A program made the translations under genes and the position numbers. Below, piece by piece: positions 17,385 to 25,678 of a DNA stretch of 64,000 nucleotides. The notes below the pieces were generated by a model that did not search any database, was not told the DNA's origin, and saw only the letters and a list, made by a program, of their open reading frames with translations. Each line of letters starts with the position of its first letter. Within the stretch, counting starts at the first letter, position 1. Location: assembly GCF_014642405.1 (NCBI RefSeq), contig NZ_BMIN01000016.1, positions 1 through 64,000 of the forward strand. The letters run 5' to 3'. Origin of the DNA: Pontibacillus salipaludis (GTDB lineage Bacteria; Bacillota; Bacilli; Bacillales; BH030062).

Positions 17385-17561
17385 ATGTTAAAGAAGCTTA
17401 TTTACTTCTATTTATTTATGACCAATTTGGTTTTCGTGCTTAGTGTTGTAGACATTGTCTCTGGTAGGATCGCAGCCGGTATCCTAGTCACCTTTACATT
17501 TAGTTTAGTGATTTTTATAGAAATAGCTAGTAGAAAGGGAAGGCTTAAGGATATTGAATAA
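17385..17561 (+). CDS. Small two-helix membrane protein
   Basis: The 58-residue protein has two hydrophobic helices (about 4-25 and 30-50) and a basic tail. I chose ATG at 17385 because AAGGAGG lies just upstream. The next gene starts 23 bases later. Function unknown. Confidence 0.6.
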   Translation: MLKKLIYFYLFMTNLVFVLSVVDIVSGRIAAGILVTFTFSLVIFIEIASRKGRLKDIE

Positions 17562-17584
17562 TGATTCTTTAGAGGGGGGATTAG

Positions 17585-18085
17585 GTGGTAGTAAGAGAGG
17601 TTGATACAGAAGAAGCTGATCGTTTCAAAAGTTTAATAGAAAGCGTAGAAGGTCATTCGCAGTACATGCTTATGGAAGAGGGCGAAAGACAAACTACCGT
17701 AGAAGGACACCGGAAACAAATTGAAAGAATGAAGAATCAGGAAAATTCAACCATACTAGTAGTTGAAGAGAACGGCAATCTAATAGGTTATGTGATCATA
17801 TTTGGTGGAACCACTAAACGGACCAATCATGCAGGCTATCTTGTAGTAGGCCTCCGTAAAGAATACCGAGGAAAGGGAATTGGTACATCCTTGTTTCAAA
17901 AAATAGACGAGTGGGCATTTCAAGTTGGACTTATAAGAATTGAACTTACAGTAGCTACAGTAAATACTGCAGCTATAAGTCTTTATAAGAAAAGCGGCTT
18001 TGTGATAGAAGGGACAAGATCAGGGTCCCTGTGTATTGATGGAATCCTTCATGATGAATATTACATGGCTAAGCGCTTCAAGTAG
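17585..18085 (+). CDS. GNAT-family N-acetyltransferase
   Basis: The 166-residue cytosolic enzyme has the acetyl-CoA-binding motif A region LVVGLRKEYRGKGIGTSLFQ (RGKGIG pyrophosphate loop) near residue 100. The later NTAAISLYKKSGFVIEGTRSGS block is typical of RimJ/RimL- or PhnO-like acetyltransferases. The substrate is not evident. The start is GTG with GAGGGGGGA upstream. It may be cotranscribed with the small membrane-protein gene. Confidence 0.85.
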   Translation: MVVREVDTEEADRFKSLIESVEGHSQYMLMEEGERQTTVEGHRKQIERMKNQENSTILVVEENGNLIGYVIIFGGTTKRTNHAGYLVVGLRKEYRGKGIGTSLFQKIDEWAFQVGLIRIELTVATVNTAAISLYKKSGFVIEGTRSGSLCIDGILHDEYYMAKRFK

Positions 18086-18208
18086 ACAGCAATAAGTTTA
18101 GTATTGTGATTTCTTATAATTTGTTTCTTCAAGAATAGGACAGGATTTCTGAAGACTCGAAGCTGAGACATGTTAGTGTAAATGGGGCCGTTATTTTGTT
18201 GAGAGCTT

Positions 18209-18331
18209 GGGGTGTCTGGGGAACGACTCGCTTTCCGCGGGCGAGCTGTCGAGCTTCCTCGGGAAAACCGCCCTGCGGGATCTCGTCAACCTCTTTCTCC
18301 CGCAGGAGTCTCCCCGTTCCCCAGACACCCC
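18209..18331. repeat. Palindromic module A, copy 2
   Basis: 17-bp perfect arms GGGGTGTCTGGGGAACG/CGTTCCCCAGACACCCC enclose the GC-rich core. The arms differ from copy 1 but equal those of copy 3. Confidence 0.85.
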
Positions 18332-18430
18332 TTATCAGAAGTTGTAGAACGGCCCCGCAACTCTAGTATGGCGAGGCTCTAACAATCCGACCGCTTATGA
18401 AGCGTGCTTCCGTTCCTTCAATATATGGCA

Positions 18431-18558
18431 AAGGTGGTTCGGGAAATTGCGAGACTCCTGCGGCAGTGGGAGCCTAGGGAAGACCCCACAGAGAGCGAAA
18501 GCGAACGAGGAGGCTTCCCAGCTCGCCGCGGAAAGCGAGTGATTTCCCGAACCACCTT
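18431..18558. repeat. Palindromic module B, copy 2 (inverted)
   Basis: 17-bp perfect arms AAGGTGGTTCGGGAAAT/ATTTCCCGAACCACCTT enclose a core starting TGCGAGACTCCTGCGG. It lies in opposite orientation to module A. Confidence 0.85.
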
Positions 18559-18662
18559 ATTCTCAATTTGAGCAAACGGAAGCATTCTCTCAACTTCAAA
18601 TGTCCATATAAAAGGGCTTATATGGAACAATAGCAATAACATTAGAAGAGCTGATACATAGG

Positions 18663-18696
18663 AAAAGGGAGTATGAATCAAATCATACTCCTTTTT
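18663..18696. terminator. Terminator for the methyltransferase gene
   Basis: Stem GGAGTATGA/TCATACTCC with a six-base loop. A/T-runs flank both sides, so it may be bidirectional. Confidence 0.75.
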
Positions 18697-18699
18697 GAG

Positions 18700-19452
18700 T
18701 TATCCTGTATTTTTCTTCAACCGAGCTGTATACGACATAGCCTGATGGAGGGGTACATTTTCCTTGTATTCACCTTTATCGTAATCCATGGCTCCACCTG
18801 GTATAGTGTGATCTAATATAAGTTTGCTTTCTGCAAGTAAAAGTTCAAGATCGGCTGGGGAATAACAACGAAGAGACTGAGTCACGGCCTGGCTTTCGTC
18901 GTTAACGGACCACCATGTATCAATCATGCGACAGTGATAAGGGTCAAAGTCATACTGTCTCATAATGTCATCTAAGCTCATCTCTATTCCGGCCGTATAC
19001 GCCCAATACCAAGGTGTGTAGCAATCAATGAGAGCTAGACTACCTGAACTTAACCATCCTTCTATTAGATGTAGAAGTTTCGATTGGTCCTCATCTGAGC
19101 CAACCCCGAATCCATCCCAATAACAAATACAATCAAAAGGATTGTTAAATTCTGCTTCATAGAAATCCCCTTCTATTATATGAAGCTTATCCTCAACTTC
19201 ATGCTCTCTAGCCAAGGCTTTTATCTTCAAAACCGCTTTTGGAATAAGTTCAATAACGGTTACGTCATAGCCTCTTTTCGCTGCAGCAACAGCAAACTGT
19301 CCTGTCCCTCCACCTAATTCGAGAAGGTTGGTTGGCTTTCCTTCAAATAGTTCCTCCATCTTATCAACTAAGTCATCCCGTAGTATGTGATTCAACGGAC
19401 TATCTGTTAACAGTTCATACTGCCTATTATAAAATTCTTTAACCCATTCCAT
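18700..19452 (-). CDS. Class I SAM-dependent methyltransferase
   Basis: The 250-residue cytosolic enzyme has SAM-binding motif I LLELGGGTGQFAVAAA near residue 42, motif II VTVIEL, an acidic residue-containing loop IIEGDFYE, and motif IV-like FDCICYWDGFG. No DNA-methylase catalytic motif (DPPY/NPPY) is visible, so a small-molecule or protein substrate is likelier. ATG follows AAAGGAGGACTTACAC. Monocistronic. Confidence 0.83.
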   Translation of the reverse strand: MEWVKEFYNRQYELLTDSPLNHILRDDLVDKMEELFEGKPTNLLELGGGTGQFAVAAAKRGYDVTVIELIPKAVLKIKALAREHEVEDKLHIIEGDFYEAEFNNPFDCICYWDGFGVGSDEDQSKLLHLIEGWLSSGSLALIDCYTPWYWAYTAGIEMSLDDIMRQYDFDPYHCRMIDTWWSVNDESQAVTQSLRCYSPADLELLLAESKLILDHTIPGGAMDYDKGEYKENVPLHQAMSYTARLKKNTG

Positions 19453-19673
19453 GTGTAAGTCCTCCTTTAAATAGATGGATGTTGGATGAGAACTTCACAA
19501 AGATCAATAGTAAAAGAGCACAGTCATCCTCCTAATTTTCCGACAATTCTATTACTATTGTAGGTTAACAACAATATCTTCTCAACAAAAATTTCCAAAT
19601 GATTCTTTCATGAACCCTTTGGACAGGCATAGGATGAAAGAAAGAAGATCTTTCGAAGTGGGGAGCGTCGTTT

Positions 19674-20588
19674 ATGCCATCGAAAATTGCTGCCTCTTTC
19701 TATGCTACTTTATCCATCACGTTTTGGGGCGTTTCTTTTGTCTCGACAAAGGCTGTTTTAGATAAACTAGATCCTTACACGGTACTGGTCATTCGATTCG
19801 GGATCGGGGCCATCTTCCTGTTATGTGTGCTGCTTGTTATGAGATATCCTATGAAATTATCTCTCAAATATATACCATCTCTAATTGTACTCGGAATATT
19901 AGGGGTATTCGTTCACCAAATCATTCAAGCAACAGCGCTATTAACGATTGATGCTTCTCATGCAGGATGGATGATTTCATTTTCTCCTGTGTTTACTGTT
20001 TTCTTATCCATGATTTTTCTACACGAGAAAGTAACCCTTTCTAGAGCTGTTGGTATAGGAGCAGCTATAGCCGGAGTCATTTTGATTACGACCTCAAGAA
20101 GTGGCCAGGGGGTCGCATTTGCCATCGATATCGGATATCTCCTCATGCTTCTTAGTACATTTAACTGGGCGATATATGGAATTTTACTAAAGCGTTTATC
20201 AATCCCTTTGCCTTCACTTGTCATTACCTTCTATATGAGTGCATTGTCTTTCTTTCTCACATTACCCATTCTTTTGAAGAATCAAGGGTGGAAGAGTTTA
20301 CCGACTTTGTCTGCCACAGAGTGGGGGCACCTTATTTTTCTTGGGGTCTTCGTCTCAGGCATTGCCTATTGGTATTGGGGCAAAGCACATGAAGTGCTGG
20401 AAGCCTCGCAAGCGTCTGCTTTTATGTATTTAGAACCACTGGCTACATTGCTGGCAGCTGTCCTGCTTCTCAATGAGAAAATCTTTTTCCAAAGTGTGGT
20501 GGGTGGCGTCATTATTATCGTTGGTGTCGTTTTTGTGAATGGTCAGGTGTGGAATCTTATCGGATTACTTAGAAAGAGGAGGACTTAA
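19674..20588 (+). CDS. EamA/DMT-family exporter
   Basis: The 304-residue protein has ten predicted membrane helices as two EamA repeats (about 10-145 and 155-295). Many such carriers export amino acids or metabolites. The start follows GTGGGGAGCG. One base separates its stop from the cysteine dioxygenase gene, so they form an operon. Export of cysteine or a cysteine-derived compound is a reasonable inference from that partner. Confidence 0.85.
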   Translation: MPSKIAASFYATLSITFWGVSFVSTKAVLDKLDPYTVLVIRFGIGAIFLLCVLLVMRYPMKLSLKYIPSLIVLGILGVFVHQIIQATALLTIDASHAGWMISFSPVFTVFLSMIFLHEKVTLSRAVGIGAAIAGVILITTSRSGQGVAFAIDIGYLLMLLSTFNWAIYGILLKRLSIPLPSLVITFYMSALSFFLTLPILLKNQGWKSLPTLSATEWGHLIFLGVFVSGIAYWYWGKAHEVLEASQASAFMYLEPLATLLAAVLLLNEKIFFQSVVGGVIIIVGVVFVNGQVWNLIGLLRKRRT

Positions 20589-20589
20589 T

Positions 20590-21144
20590 ATGGAATGGAA
20601 AGATCGATTAGAAAATGTACTTGGAAGGCTAAAATCACCCTCAAAAGAAGAATTAAGGCAAGCTCTCAGCAAGCTTAATACAAAAGTGGAAGATGTAAAA
20701 GAACAACTTATGGACCCCGGGGGGAAGCCTTATTACAGAAAGGTATTGTTTCATAACGAAGAGGTGGAACTGCTCGTGATGAACTGGTCAAACCTTGTAT
20801 GCGCCCCTCATGACCACGGCAACTCGTATGGGTGGATACATGTACTGAACGGTACGACTAAGCATACGATTTTTGAGGTAGAAGACGGACGAATTCCCCG
20901 TGCCTTATTTGACGAACACAAAGAGAAGGGGGAGTTTCTATTCGCTCCTGTAAAAGGGGTTCATACAATGAAAGATGATAAGAAGAGCGGGTTAATCACT
21001 TTACATCTATACGCTCCTCCAATAAAAGACATGATGGTGTATGACTTGGAGGCGTGCGCGGCTTGTGTTGTGTCTGAGGATTGTGGAGCTTGGTGGCCGG
21101 AGGATTTGCGGCAACGTGTAAAAGAATTAAAGTTAAAGGCTTGA
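20590..21144 (+). CDS. Cysteine dioxygenase family protein
   Basis: This 184-residue cupin has the metal motif APHDHGNSYGW (HxH) near residue 77 and a third histidine in KGVHTM, the three-His iron site of cysteine dioxygenases that convert cysteine to cysteine sulfinate. The length fits bacterial CDO and the Bacillus protein YubC. I chose ATG at 20590 because GAGGAGG lies seven bases before it. It is coupled to the EamA exporter upstream, suggesting joint control of cysteine or sulfur-compound levels. Confidence 0.87.
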   Translation: MEWKDRLENVLGRLKSPSKEELRQALSKLNTKVEDVKEQLMDPGGKPYYRKVLFHNEEVELLVMNWSNLVCAPHDHGNSYGWIHVLNGTTKHTIFEVEDGRIPRALFDEHKEKGEFLFAPVKGVHTMKDDKKSGLITLHLYAPPIKDMMVYDLEACAACVVSEDCGAWWPEDLRQRVKELKLKA

Positions 21145-21168
21145 GGATTGTTGTCCTCAAGCCTTTTT
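21135..21168 (+). terminator. Terminator after cysteine dioxygenase
   Basis: 13-bp arms AAAGGCTTGAGGA/TCCTCAAGCCTTT, then Ts. Confidence 0.9.
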
Positions 21169-21177
21169 GTGTGACCA

Positions 21178-21282
21178 GGTCGATCAGTCAACATCGATTC
21201 GCATAGGCTCATCGTGTTTCCTTGATCTCTACTTTGGTTCAGTCCAGCCTATACGTTGCTAAACGGGCACTTTCGCTTTTGA
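21178..21282. repeat. 105-bp direct repeat, unit 1
   Basis: It runs from GGTCGATCAGTC to GGGCACTTTCGCTTTTGA. The second unit at 21329 is identical except for one base (CAGTCCAGCC versus CAGCCCAGCC). Confidence 0.9.
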
Positions 21283-21328
21283 TCGTCTAGCTCCAGTGCC
21301 CAGCAACTAGTAGACTTCCCTCACCTCC

Positions 21329-21433
21329 GGTCGATCAGTCAACATCGATTCGCATAGGCTCATCGTGTTTCCTTGATCTCTACTTTGGTTCAGCCCAGCC
21401 TATACGTTGCTAAACGGGCACTTTCGCTTTTGA
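21329..21433. repeat. 105-bp direct repeat, unit 2
   Basis: Second copy, offset 151 bp. The 46-bp linker between units begins TCGTCTAGCTCCAGTGCC. With the GGGCACTTTCGCTTTT tail, that is the signature of an intergenic repeat I remember as widespread in Bacillus. The right end abuts the stop of the VOC gene. Confidence 0.9.
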
Positions 21434-21436
21434 ATA

Positions 21437-21820
21437 CTAGCCTGTACAGATCATAATAATATTGCCATCGGGGTCTTTAATTGTAAAGAAAGAAAGGTCT
21501 TCAAAACGTGTGATGTTAGAGGTAATGCTATATTCTAATTCCTTTATATATTGGTACGAAGCATCAATATCATCCGTATGGAAGTTAAATAGAGGATGAG
21601 CTGAGGGGGTTACTTTTTGTTTCTCGTCGGGAGGTCCGGAATCGAGTAGGACGCCAGTGTAGTGATCAATTTTCATATTGTAGACTGGTTCCTCTACTTC
21701 AGAAGGGTTAAACTCCTGACCTAGTAGATCAGAGTACCATTTAGCGGAAGTTTGTAAGTCACTTACGGGCACAAACATGGTGTTTACACTGTTATGGATG
21801 GGGCTTTTAGTCGTTTTCAT
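21437..21820 (-). CDS. VOC-family (glyoxalase/bleomycin-resistance) protein
   Basis: The 127-residue protein has paired beta-alpha-beta-beta-beta modules: NTMFVPVSDLQTSAKWYSDLLG at the start and FFTIKDPDGNIIMICTG at the end. These are characteristic of the vicinal-oxygen-chelate fold. The substrate cannot be told. ATG follows AAAGGAGCGATGAA. The unusual 105-bp repeats sit directly at its 3' end. Confidence 0.85.
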   Translation of the reverse strand: MKTTKSPIHNSVNTMFVPVSDLQTSAKWYSDLLGQEFNPSEVEEPVYNMKIDHYTGVLLDSGPPDEKQKVTPSAHPLFNFHTDDIDASYQYIKELEYSITSNITRFEDLSFFTIKDPDGNIIMICTG

Positions 21821-22016
21821 TTCATCGCTCCTTTAAAGTTGTTATCTACCATTTCTAGAAAATTGGAAAGAATCCTCTTTGGGCGATACCGTTTTTGGTT
21901 AATTGTGGTACGATAATGGATGGTTAAATTGTAAGGTTAGTTGCTTACTTAAAATAAGGGTAGTTCCTTTTTATCTGTAACGCTATACATATTACTCTAA
22001 ATAAAGGAGTGACGAA

Positions 22017-22613
22017 ATGAAACGAATGATTGTTTTTCTTTTCCTTTTAGTTATACTTGCTGCTTGTGCAGAAGAGGAGAAAGGAAATGAATCTTTAACC
22101 ATTACACCGATTGAATTAACAGAGCGGGAGAAAGAACTTGTATCGGCAACAGGAATTACCCATACAGAATACTTTGAAATGAATGGCAGTTTAGGAGAAG
22201 GGGAGGACCTAGTTACGAAATTCACCTATTATAAAGATGGTGAATACTTAAAAGGCGGCAGTAAAATGTATGGTGCATTAGAAACGACATATGAAGAAGA
22301 CCTTTTATCGTTTGCCATGCTAACAGATGATGATTTAGCTCACCTTTATATGGGGAATGCAAATGGACTGGGAGGTAGTAAGGCAACTATTCCTGAGGAT
22401 CTCGGGATGTCTACTTATGCCGGACTATCAGAGAAACACACGCTAGTAAAAGGGGAAGAAACGTATGTCGCGTATTGGGTAGCATCTGGAGGTAATTCCA
22501 TAAGTAGTGGTGGGATTGGAGATCCTACTAAACTTCCAGAAGTGATCAAAGAGGAAGATTACGCTATTGTTATGAGTGTTGAGGTTAAGGACAAAGAGGA
22601 TATAAGTCATTAA
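22017..22613 (+). CDS. Secreted lipoprotein of unknown function
   Basis: The 198-residue precursor starts MKRMIVFLFLLVILAACAEE, with lipobox LAAC (Cys17). The mature part is acidic and would be anchored on the outer face of the membrane. ATG follows AAATAAAGGAGTGACGAA. A strong terminator follows, so it is monocistronic. I recognise no domain. Confidence 0.75.
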   Translation: MKRMIVFLFLLVILAACAEEEKGNESLTITPIELTEREKELVSATGITHTEYFEMNGSLGEGEDLVTKFTYYKDGEYLKGGSKMYGALETTYEEDLLSFAMLTDDDLAHLYMGNANGLGGSKATIPEDLGMSTYAGLSEKHTLVKGEETYVAYWVASGGNSISSGGIGDPTKLPEVIKEEDYAIVMSVEVKDKEDISH

Positions 22614-22616
22614 TTT

Positions 22617-22647
22617 AAAAGCACCTTTTCTAAGAAAGGTGCTTTTT
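22617..22647 (+). terminator. Terminator after the lipoprotein gene
   Basis: AAAAGCACCTTT/AAAGGTGCTTTT arms with a short loop and T-run. Confidence 0.9.
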
Positions 22648-22704
22648 CTATGCGGAGATGATTGAGATGTCCAAGGTATTTGAACAATCGACCTAAGCCT
22701 CCTA

Positions 22705-22740
22705 ACTCAAAAAAGAACTGAGCTAAAAAGCTCAGTTCTT
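22705..22740 (-). terminator. Terminator for the spoIIP-small ORF transcript
   Basis: Perfect 12-bp arms AAGAACTGAGCT/AGCTCAGTTCTT with loop AAAA and a six-T run on the minus strand. The stop codon of the 52-residue ORF is inside the stem. Confidence 0.85.
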
Positions 22741-22890
22741 CACCTGAAACTCCTGAAACAACTTAATCACTGATAATGTTAGTCCTGAAACAAAGCATCC
22801 AAGTGTTATCATCCAGTGAAAGAAAAAGAAGGAGATGAGAGTAGATAAGACTGCCCATAAAAACCATAAAAGCCAAGGTTTATTGAGCAT
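22732..22890 (-). CDS. Small membrane protein coupled to spoIIP-like gene
   Basis: A 52-residue frame begins MLNKPWLLWFLWAVLSTLIS and contains two hydrophobic segments. Its ATG overlaps the end of the spoIIP-like gene in another frame (start at 22890, upstream stop at 22880-22882), suggesting translational coupling, with GGAAG just before it. It ends in the stem of the shared terminator. Function unknown. The overlap and terminator fit support a real gene. Confidence 0.55.
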   Translation of the reverse strand: MLNKPWLLWFLWAVLSTLISFFFFHWMITLGCFVSGLTLSVIKLFQEFQVKN

Positions 22891-24013
22891 TTACTTCCAT
22901 ATCGCCTTTATACATTTCACTAAACACTTTGGCAAAAGCCTCTACGGTTTTCTTGATTTCTTCATTATTGTTGGCATAGCCACCGATTTCAATTAGCAAC
23001 GCTTTCTCAGATAAGTCTTGATTATAGAGTCCATTTCCTTGAGCTTTGCTCTTCTGGAATACGCCTCGGCTAATGCCTGGGTATTCTTGATTTAGTTTTT
23101 TGTTTAATTCGGTTACGAAACGAAGGTTTTCTTCATAGAATTTGTTCTCCTTACCCACGATGAAGAAGAGACGGGCGTAAGGTTGTCCGTTTATGGTTGT
23201 TGTCGTGATCTTTTTATCAACGGAATCACGATGAAGGTCAAAGATATATTCTACTTTATCATTTTTCGCTAGGGCTTCTGTGGCAATTTCTCTTGAGGCT
23301 TTATAAGAATCAGGATATGACCAGTTCCTTTCTTTTAACTCGGTTGCAACGTTATCTTTTACATGTTGAGATTGAATATTGTATTTTAATAACTCCTCTT
23401 TCAACATGGCACCTACATTGACAATATTCTTCGTCTCATCGTGACTGACTGCTTCATTAGGTTTTGTTGCACCGCTTAAATTAGGCAAGAACGCTTCCCA
23501 CGTATGGGTATGGTAAATCAATACAGAAGCTTCTTCTGGTACTGTATCTTCTTCAGGTGGTGTGTCCTTTTTATCCTCAGCGCTTGAAAAGAAGTCATCA
23601 GGAGGTGGAGATTCGTACGGAAGTGTAGTGTAATCTGTTCCTTCTCCAGCTATTAAGATTTCTGTGTGGTATGCATCTAATCCGGGGATTTCGCGTCCGA
23701 GTAGACTGCGCGCATCCCCAAGACGAATATCGGTTAAAGCATCGACTACAAATTTTGAAGTAGATAAATCTGGTACCTCTTCTTCATATTCTTGTAAAAG
23801 AGGGGGCATCTCTCTCCCCATTACAGCTAATAATACTTCCGTGCTTTGAAATGACTTTAAGGCATTTTCAATTGTTTGAGATGATAAGAATGTTTTGCTA
23901 TAAGAGGTAGCCGTCATAATTGCGATCATGATAAATAGTAATCCATAGATTACTAGATATCGGCTTATGAAGGTTACCTTCGATTGTATAGAAGCTTTTG
24001 ATATTCGTTGCAA
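22880..24013 (-). CDS. spoIIP: SpoIIP-family sporulation cell-wall hydrolase
   Basis: The protein has 377 residues. One N-terminal membrane anchor (about 15-35) is followed by an extracytoplasmic domain carrying family blocks SLLGREIPGL, ILIYHTHTWEAFLP-like VLIYHTHTWEAFLP, EYIFDLHRDS and LLIEIGGYANN. SpoIIP is an amidase/endopeptidase that drives septal peptidoglycan degradation during engulfment with SpoIID and SpoIIM. The TTG at 24013 is preferred because GGGAGGGG lies about seven bases upstream; a GTG at 24031 is the alternative. The usual neighbour gpr is absent, so this may be a second SpoIIP paralogue. Confidence 0.85.
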   Translation of the reverse strand: MQRISKASIQSKVTFISRYLVIYGLLFIMIAIMTATSYSKTFLSSQTIENALKSFQSTEVLLAVMGREMPPLLQEYEEEVPDLSTSKFVVDALTDIRLGDARSLLGREIPGLDAYHTEILIAGEGTDYTTLPYESPPPDDFFSSAEDKKDTPPEEDTVPEEASVLIYHTHTWEAFLPNLSGATKPNEAVSHDETKNIVNVGAMLKEELLKYNIQSQHVKDNVATELKERNWSYPDSYKASREIATEALAKNDKVEYIFDLHRDSVDKKITTTTINGQPYARLFFIVGKENKFYEENLRFVTELNKKLNQEYPGISRGVFQKSKAQGNGLYNQDLSEKALLIEIGGYANNNEEIKKTVEAFAKVFSEMYKGDMEVNAQ

Positions 24014-24271
24014 ACTTGACCCCTCCCTCACTCTATCTTTATGAGAGAGGGTGGGAGAATATTAAATAAAAATAGGTTTTCTATCAAATCTCTTAAAGAT
24101 AAAAGAGATGAAAGTCTAAAACGTGGAATCTAACCCATGTGATGTAAATGGCATCTACTTGTCGAAAAATATGTTTTTATGACATGTTTTGTCATTTAAT
24201 GGATGAAGTGTCTCTCTCTAGAAGGATTTATTCTGAATTTGTAGTAGAAGTGAGTAAGGAGGGAGAGATGT

Positions 24272-24562
24272 ATGGATTTTCTTCGACGTTGGACAGGAGT
24301 AGCTATTTTAGTTTTACTTGCATTACTTTCGTTAAGTAAGGGTTTGAAATTGTGGGCTCTTGGAACACAAGTGGATGGGAATGGAATTGGTATATATTTT
24401 TTTCTTATCGAGATTACTGATCTACTTCCAGCAGAAAGAATTCCATCGTATGCAGTGGGGTTCTTTATTTTAAGCCTAGTTTCCCTTATCATCTCAATAG
24501 CAATGATTCGTGAAAACCTCGTAAAGGTAGATGCTAGTCAGAGAACTCATTTTAGTGAGTAA
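24272..24562 (+). CDS. Small membrane protein
   Basis: The 96-residue protein has two hydrophobic helices (about 8-28 and 55-80) and an intervening short loop. ATG follows AAGGAGGGAGAGATGT. An ATG four bases earlier is in another frame. I recognise no family. Confidence 0.6.
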   Translation: MDFLRRWTGVAILVLLALLSLSKGLKLWALGTQVDGNGIGIYFFLIEITDLLPAERIPSYAVGFFILSLVSLIISIAMIRENLVKVDASQRTHFSE

Positions 24563-24654
24563 CAATCTTCCTGCTTGCCTATTCTTCATACTCGAGTATA
24601 CGATTAGCAGTAACACACATATGGTAAACAGAGGTGAGCTGAAAGGGGGATCAT

Positions 24655-25128
24655 ATGAAAGTACGTTTTATACCGATGAAACAAGAAACGTTCGAGGATT
24701 ATTATTTAGAATCAATACATGAATACGCAATGGAACATGTTATAGCCGGGAATTGGACAGAGTCAGAAGCCCTTATTAATGCACAAGAGCAGTTCGAGAG
24801 CCTTTTACCTAATGGTCTTGATACGAAGGAGCATGAGTTGTTTACGATTGTAAATGAAGAGAGAAATGAGGTGGGCATGATCTGGCTTCATCATCAACAT
24901 CGTCTTGAAGAAACCCATATTTTTATTTATGATATAAAGCTACATGAAGCAGAGCAAGGAAAAGGGTATGGTAAGGCAGCTATGAAAGCACTTGAGGTGT
25001 ATGCTGAATCAATGGAGATTAGTCAAATTGGACTTCATGTCTTCGCTCATAATAAAACAGCCCTTGGGCTGTATAAGAAAATGGGATATGAAACGACCGA
25101 TCTTGTGATGAAGAAAAGACTGATATAG
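24655..25128 (+). CDS. GNAT-family N-acetyltransferase
   Basis: The 157-residue protein has motif A IKLHEAEQGKGYGKAAMKAL (QGKGYG loop) near residue 105 and the C-terminal block NKTALGLYKKMGYETTDLVMKK. It resembles RimI/YjcF-type acetyltransferases; the substrate is unknown. ATG follows AAAGGGGGATCAT. A terminator follows. Confidence 0.87.
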   Translation: MKVRFIPMKQETFEDYYLESIHEYAMEHVIAGNWTESEALINAQEQFESLLPNGLDTKEHELFTIVNEERNEVGMIWLHHQHRLEETHIFIYDIKLHEAEQGKGYGKAAMKALEVYAESMEISQIGLHVFAHNKTALGLYKKMGYETTDLVMKKRLI

Positions 25129-25155
25129 CTAATTATAGGCTTTCTTAAGGGGAAT

Positions 25156-25190
25156 GTCGGACGGCTCTTCATAGCCGTCCGCATTTTTAT
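25156..25190 (+). terminator. Terminator after the GNAT gene
   Basis: CGGACGGCT/AGCCGTCCG stem with a six-base loop, then CATTTTTATTTTT. Confidence 0.88.
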
Positions 25191-25513
25191 TTTTCTTCCT
25201 CTTGTTTTTCTTTAGCTTCTGGCATAATCTCATCGGCAAATTCAGCAAAGGCAGCTCCTGTTGGTCGGGAGTCTGCACGCTTCATATACTCCTGAATTTT
25301 ACCGGCATATTTACTCATCGGTTCATTCTGATTCGTGTCTTCATCTTGGCGACCGCGGGCAATGCCGTAAAAGGCAGCGCTAACCATTGTAGCCATTACA
25401 CCTAAAACTGACATAACCATTGGGCCGCGACTTCTCTTACGCTTACCAAACAGTCCCATCCACATGGGCCTTTTTCTTGTATTAAACATGGACCACCATT
25501 GATTGTTCTTCAT
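25187..25513 (-). CDS. Hypothetical single-pass membrane protein
   Basis: The protein has 108 residues. A strongly basic N-terminus (KRKRSRG) precedes one membrane helix (about 31-49) and an acidic, charged C-terminal tail. ATG follows AGAGAGGATG. No known domain is visible. It converges on the GNAT gene. Confidence 0.6.
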   Translation of the reverse strand: MKNNQWWSMFNTRKRPMWMGLFGKRKRSRGPMVMSVLGVMATMVSAAFYGIARGRQDEDTNQNEPMSKYAGKIQEYMKRADSRPTGAAFAEFADEIMPEAKEKQEEEK

Positions 25514-25678
25514 CGAAACATCCTCTCTTTAAGCATGGTACTCCTTACTTAGTGTTTCAAGAAAAAGGTGCTTTATGAGGGGAATAACAATCCAAATCTC
25601 AACAAATTCTACCTTTATATCCTTTAAGATGTGTTATAGTGGCATGCATAAACCAAAATAATGAGGTGAAAGAAAATA

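Larger units (their letters stand above)
18098..18645. repeat. Composite palindromic repeat, copy 2
   Basis: This occupies most of the gap between the acetyltransferase and the methyltransferase. It has the same order as copy 1: lead-in AAGAATAGGAC...CTGAGACATG, module A (18209-18331), spacer containing GAACGGCC and GCTTCCGT, inverted module B (18431-18558), ACGGAAGC, then the hairpin ending CTTATATGGAACAA (about 18599-18630). Confidence 0.8.

Noticed and set aside
18418-18681. Open frames in composite repeat copy 2 and likewise at 28150-28483 in copy 3
   Set aside because: Same reason: they run through the palindromes and are not conserved between copies in frame.
21169-21436. Insertion-sequence ends formed by the 105-bp repeats
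   Set aside because: They are direct, not inverted, enclose no ORF and resemble a known intergenic repeat type.
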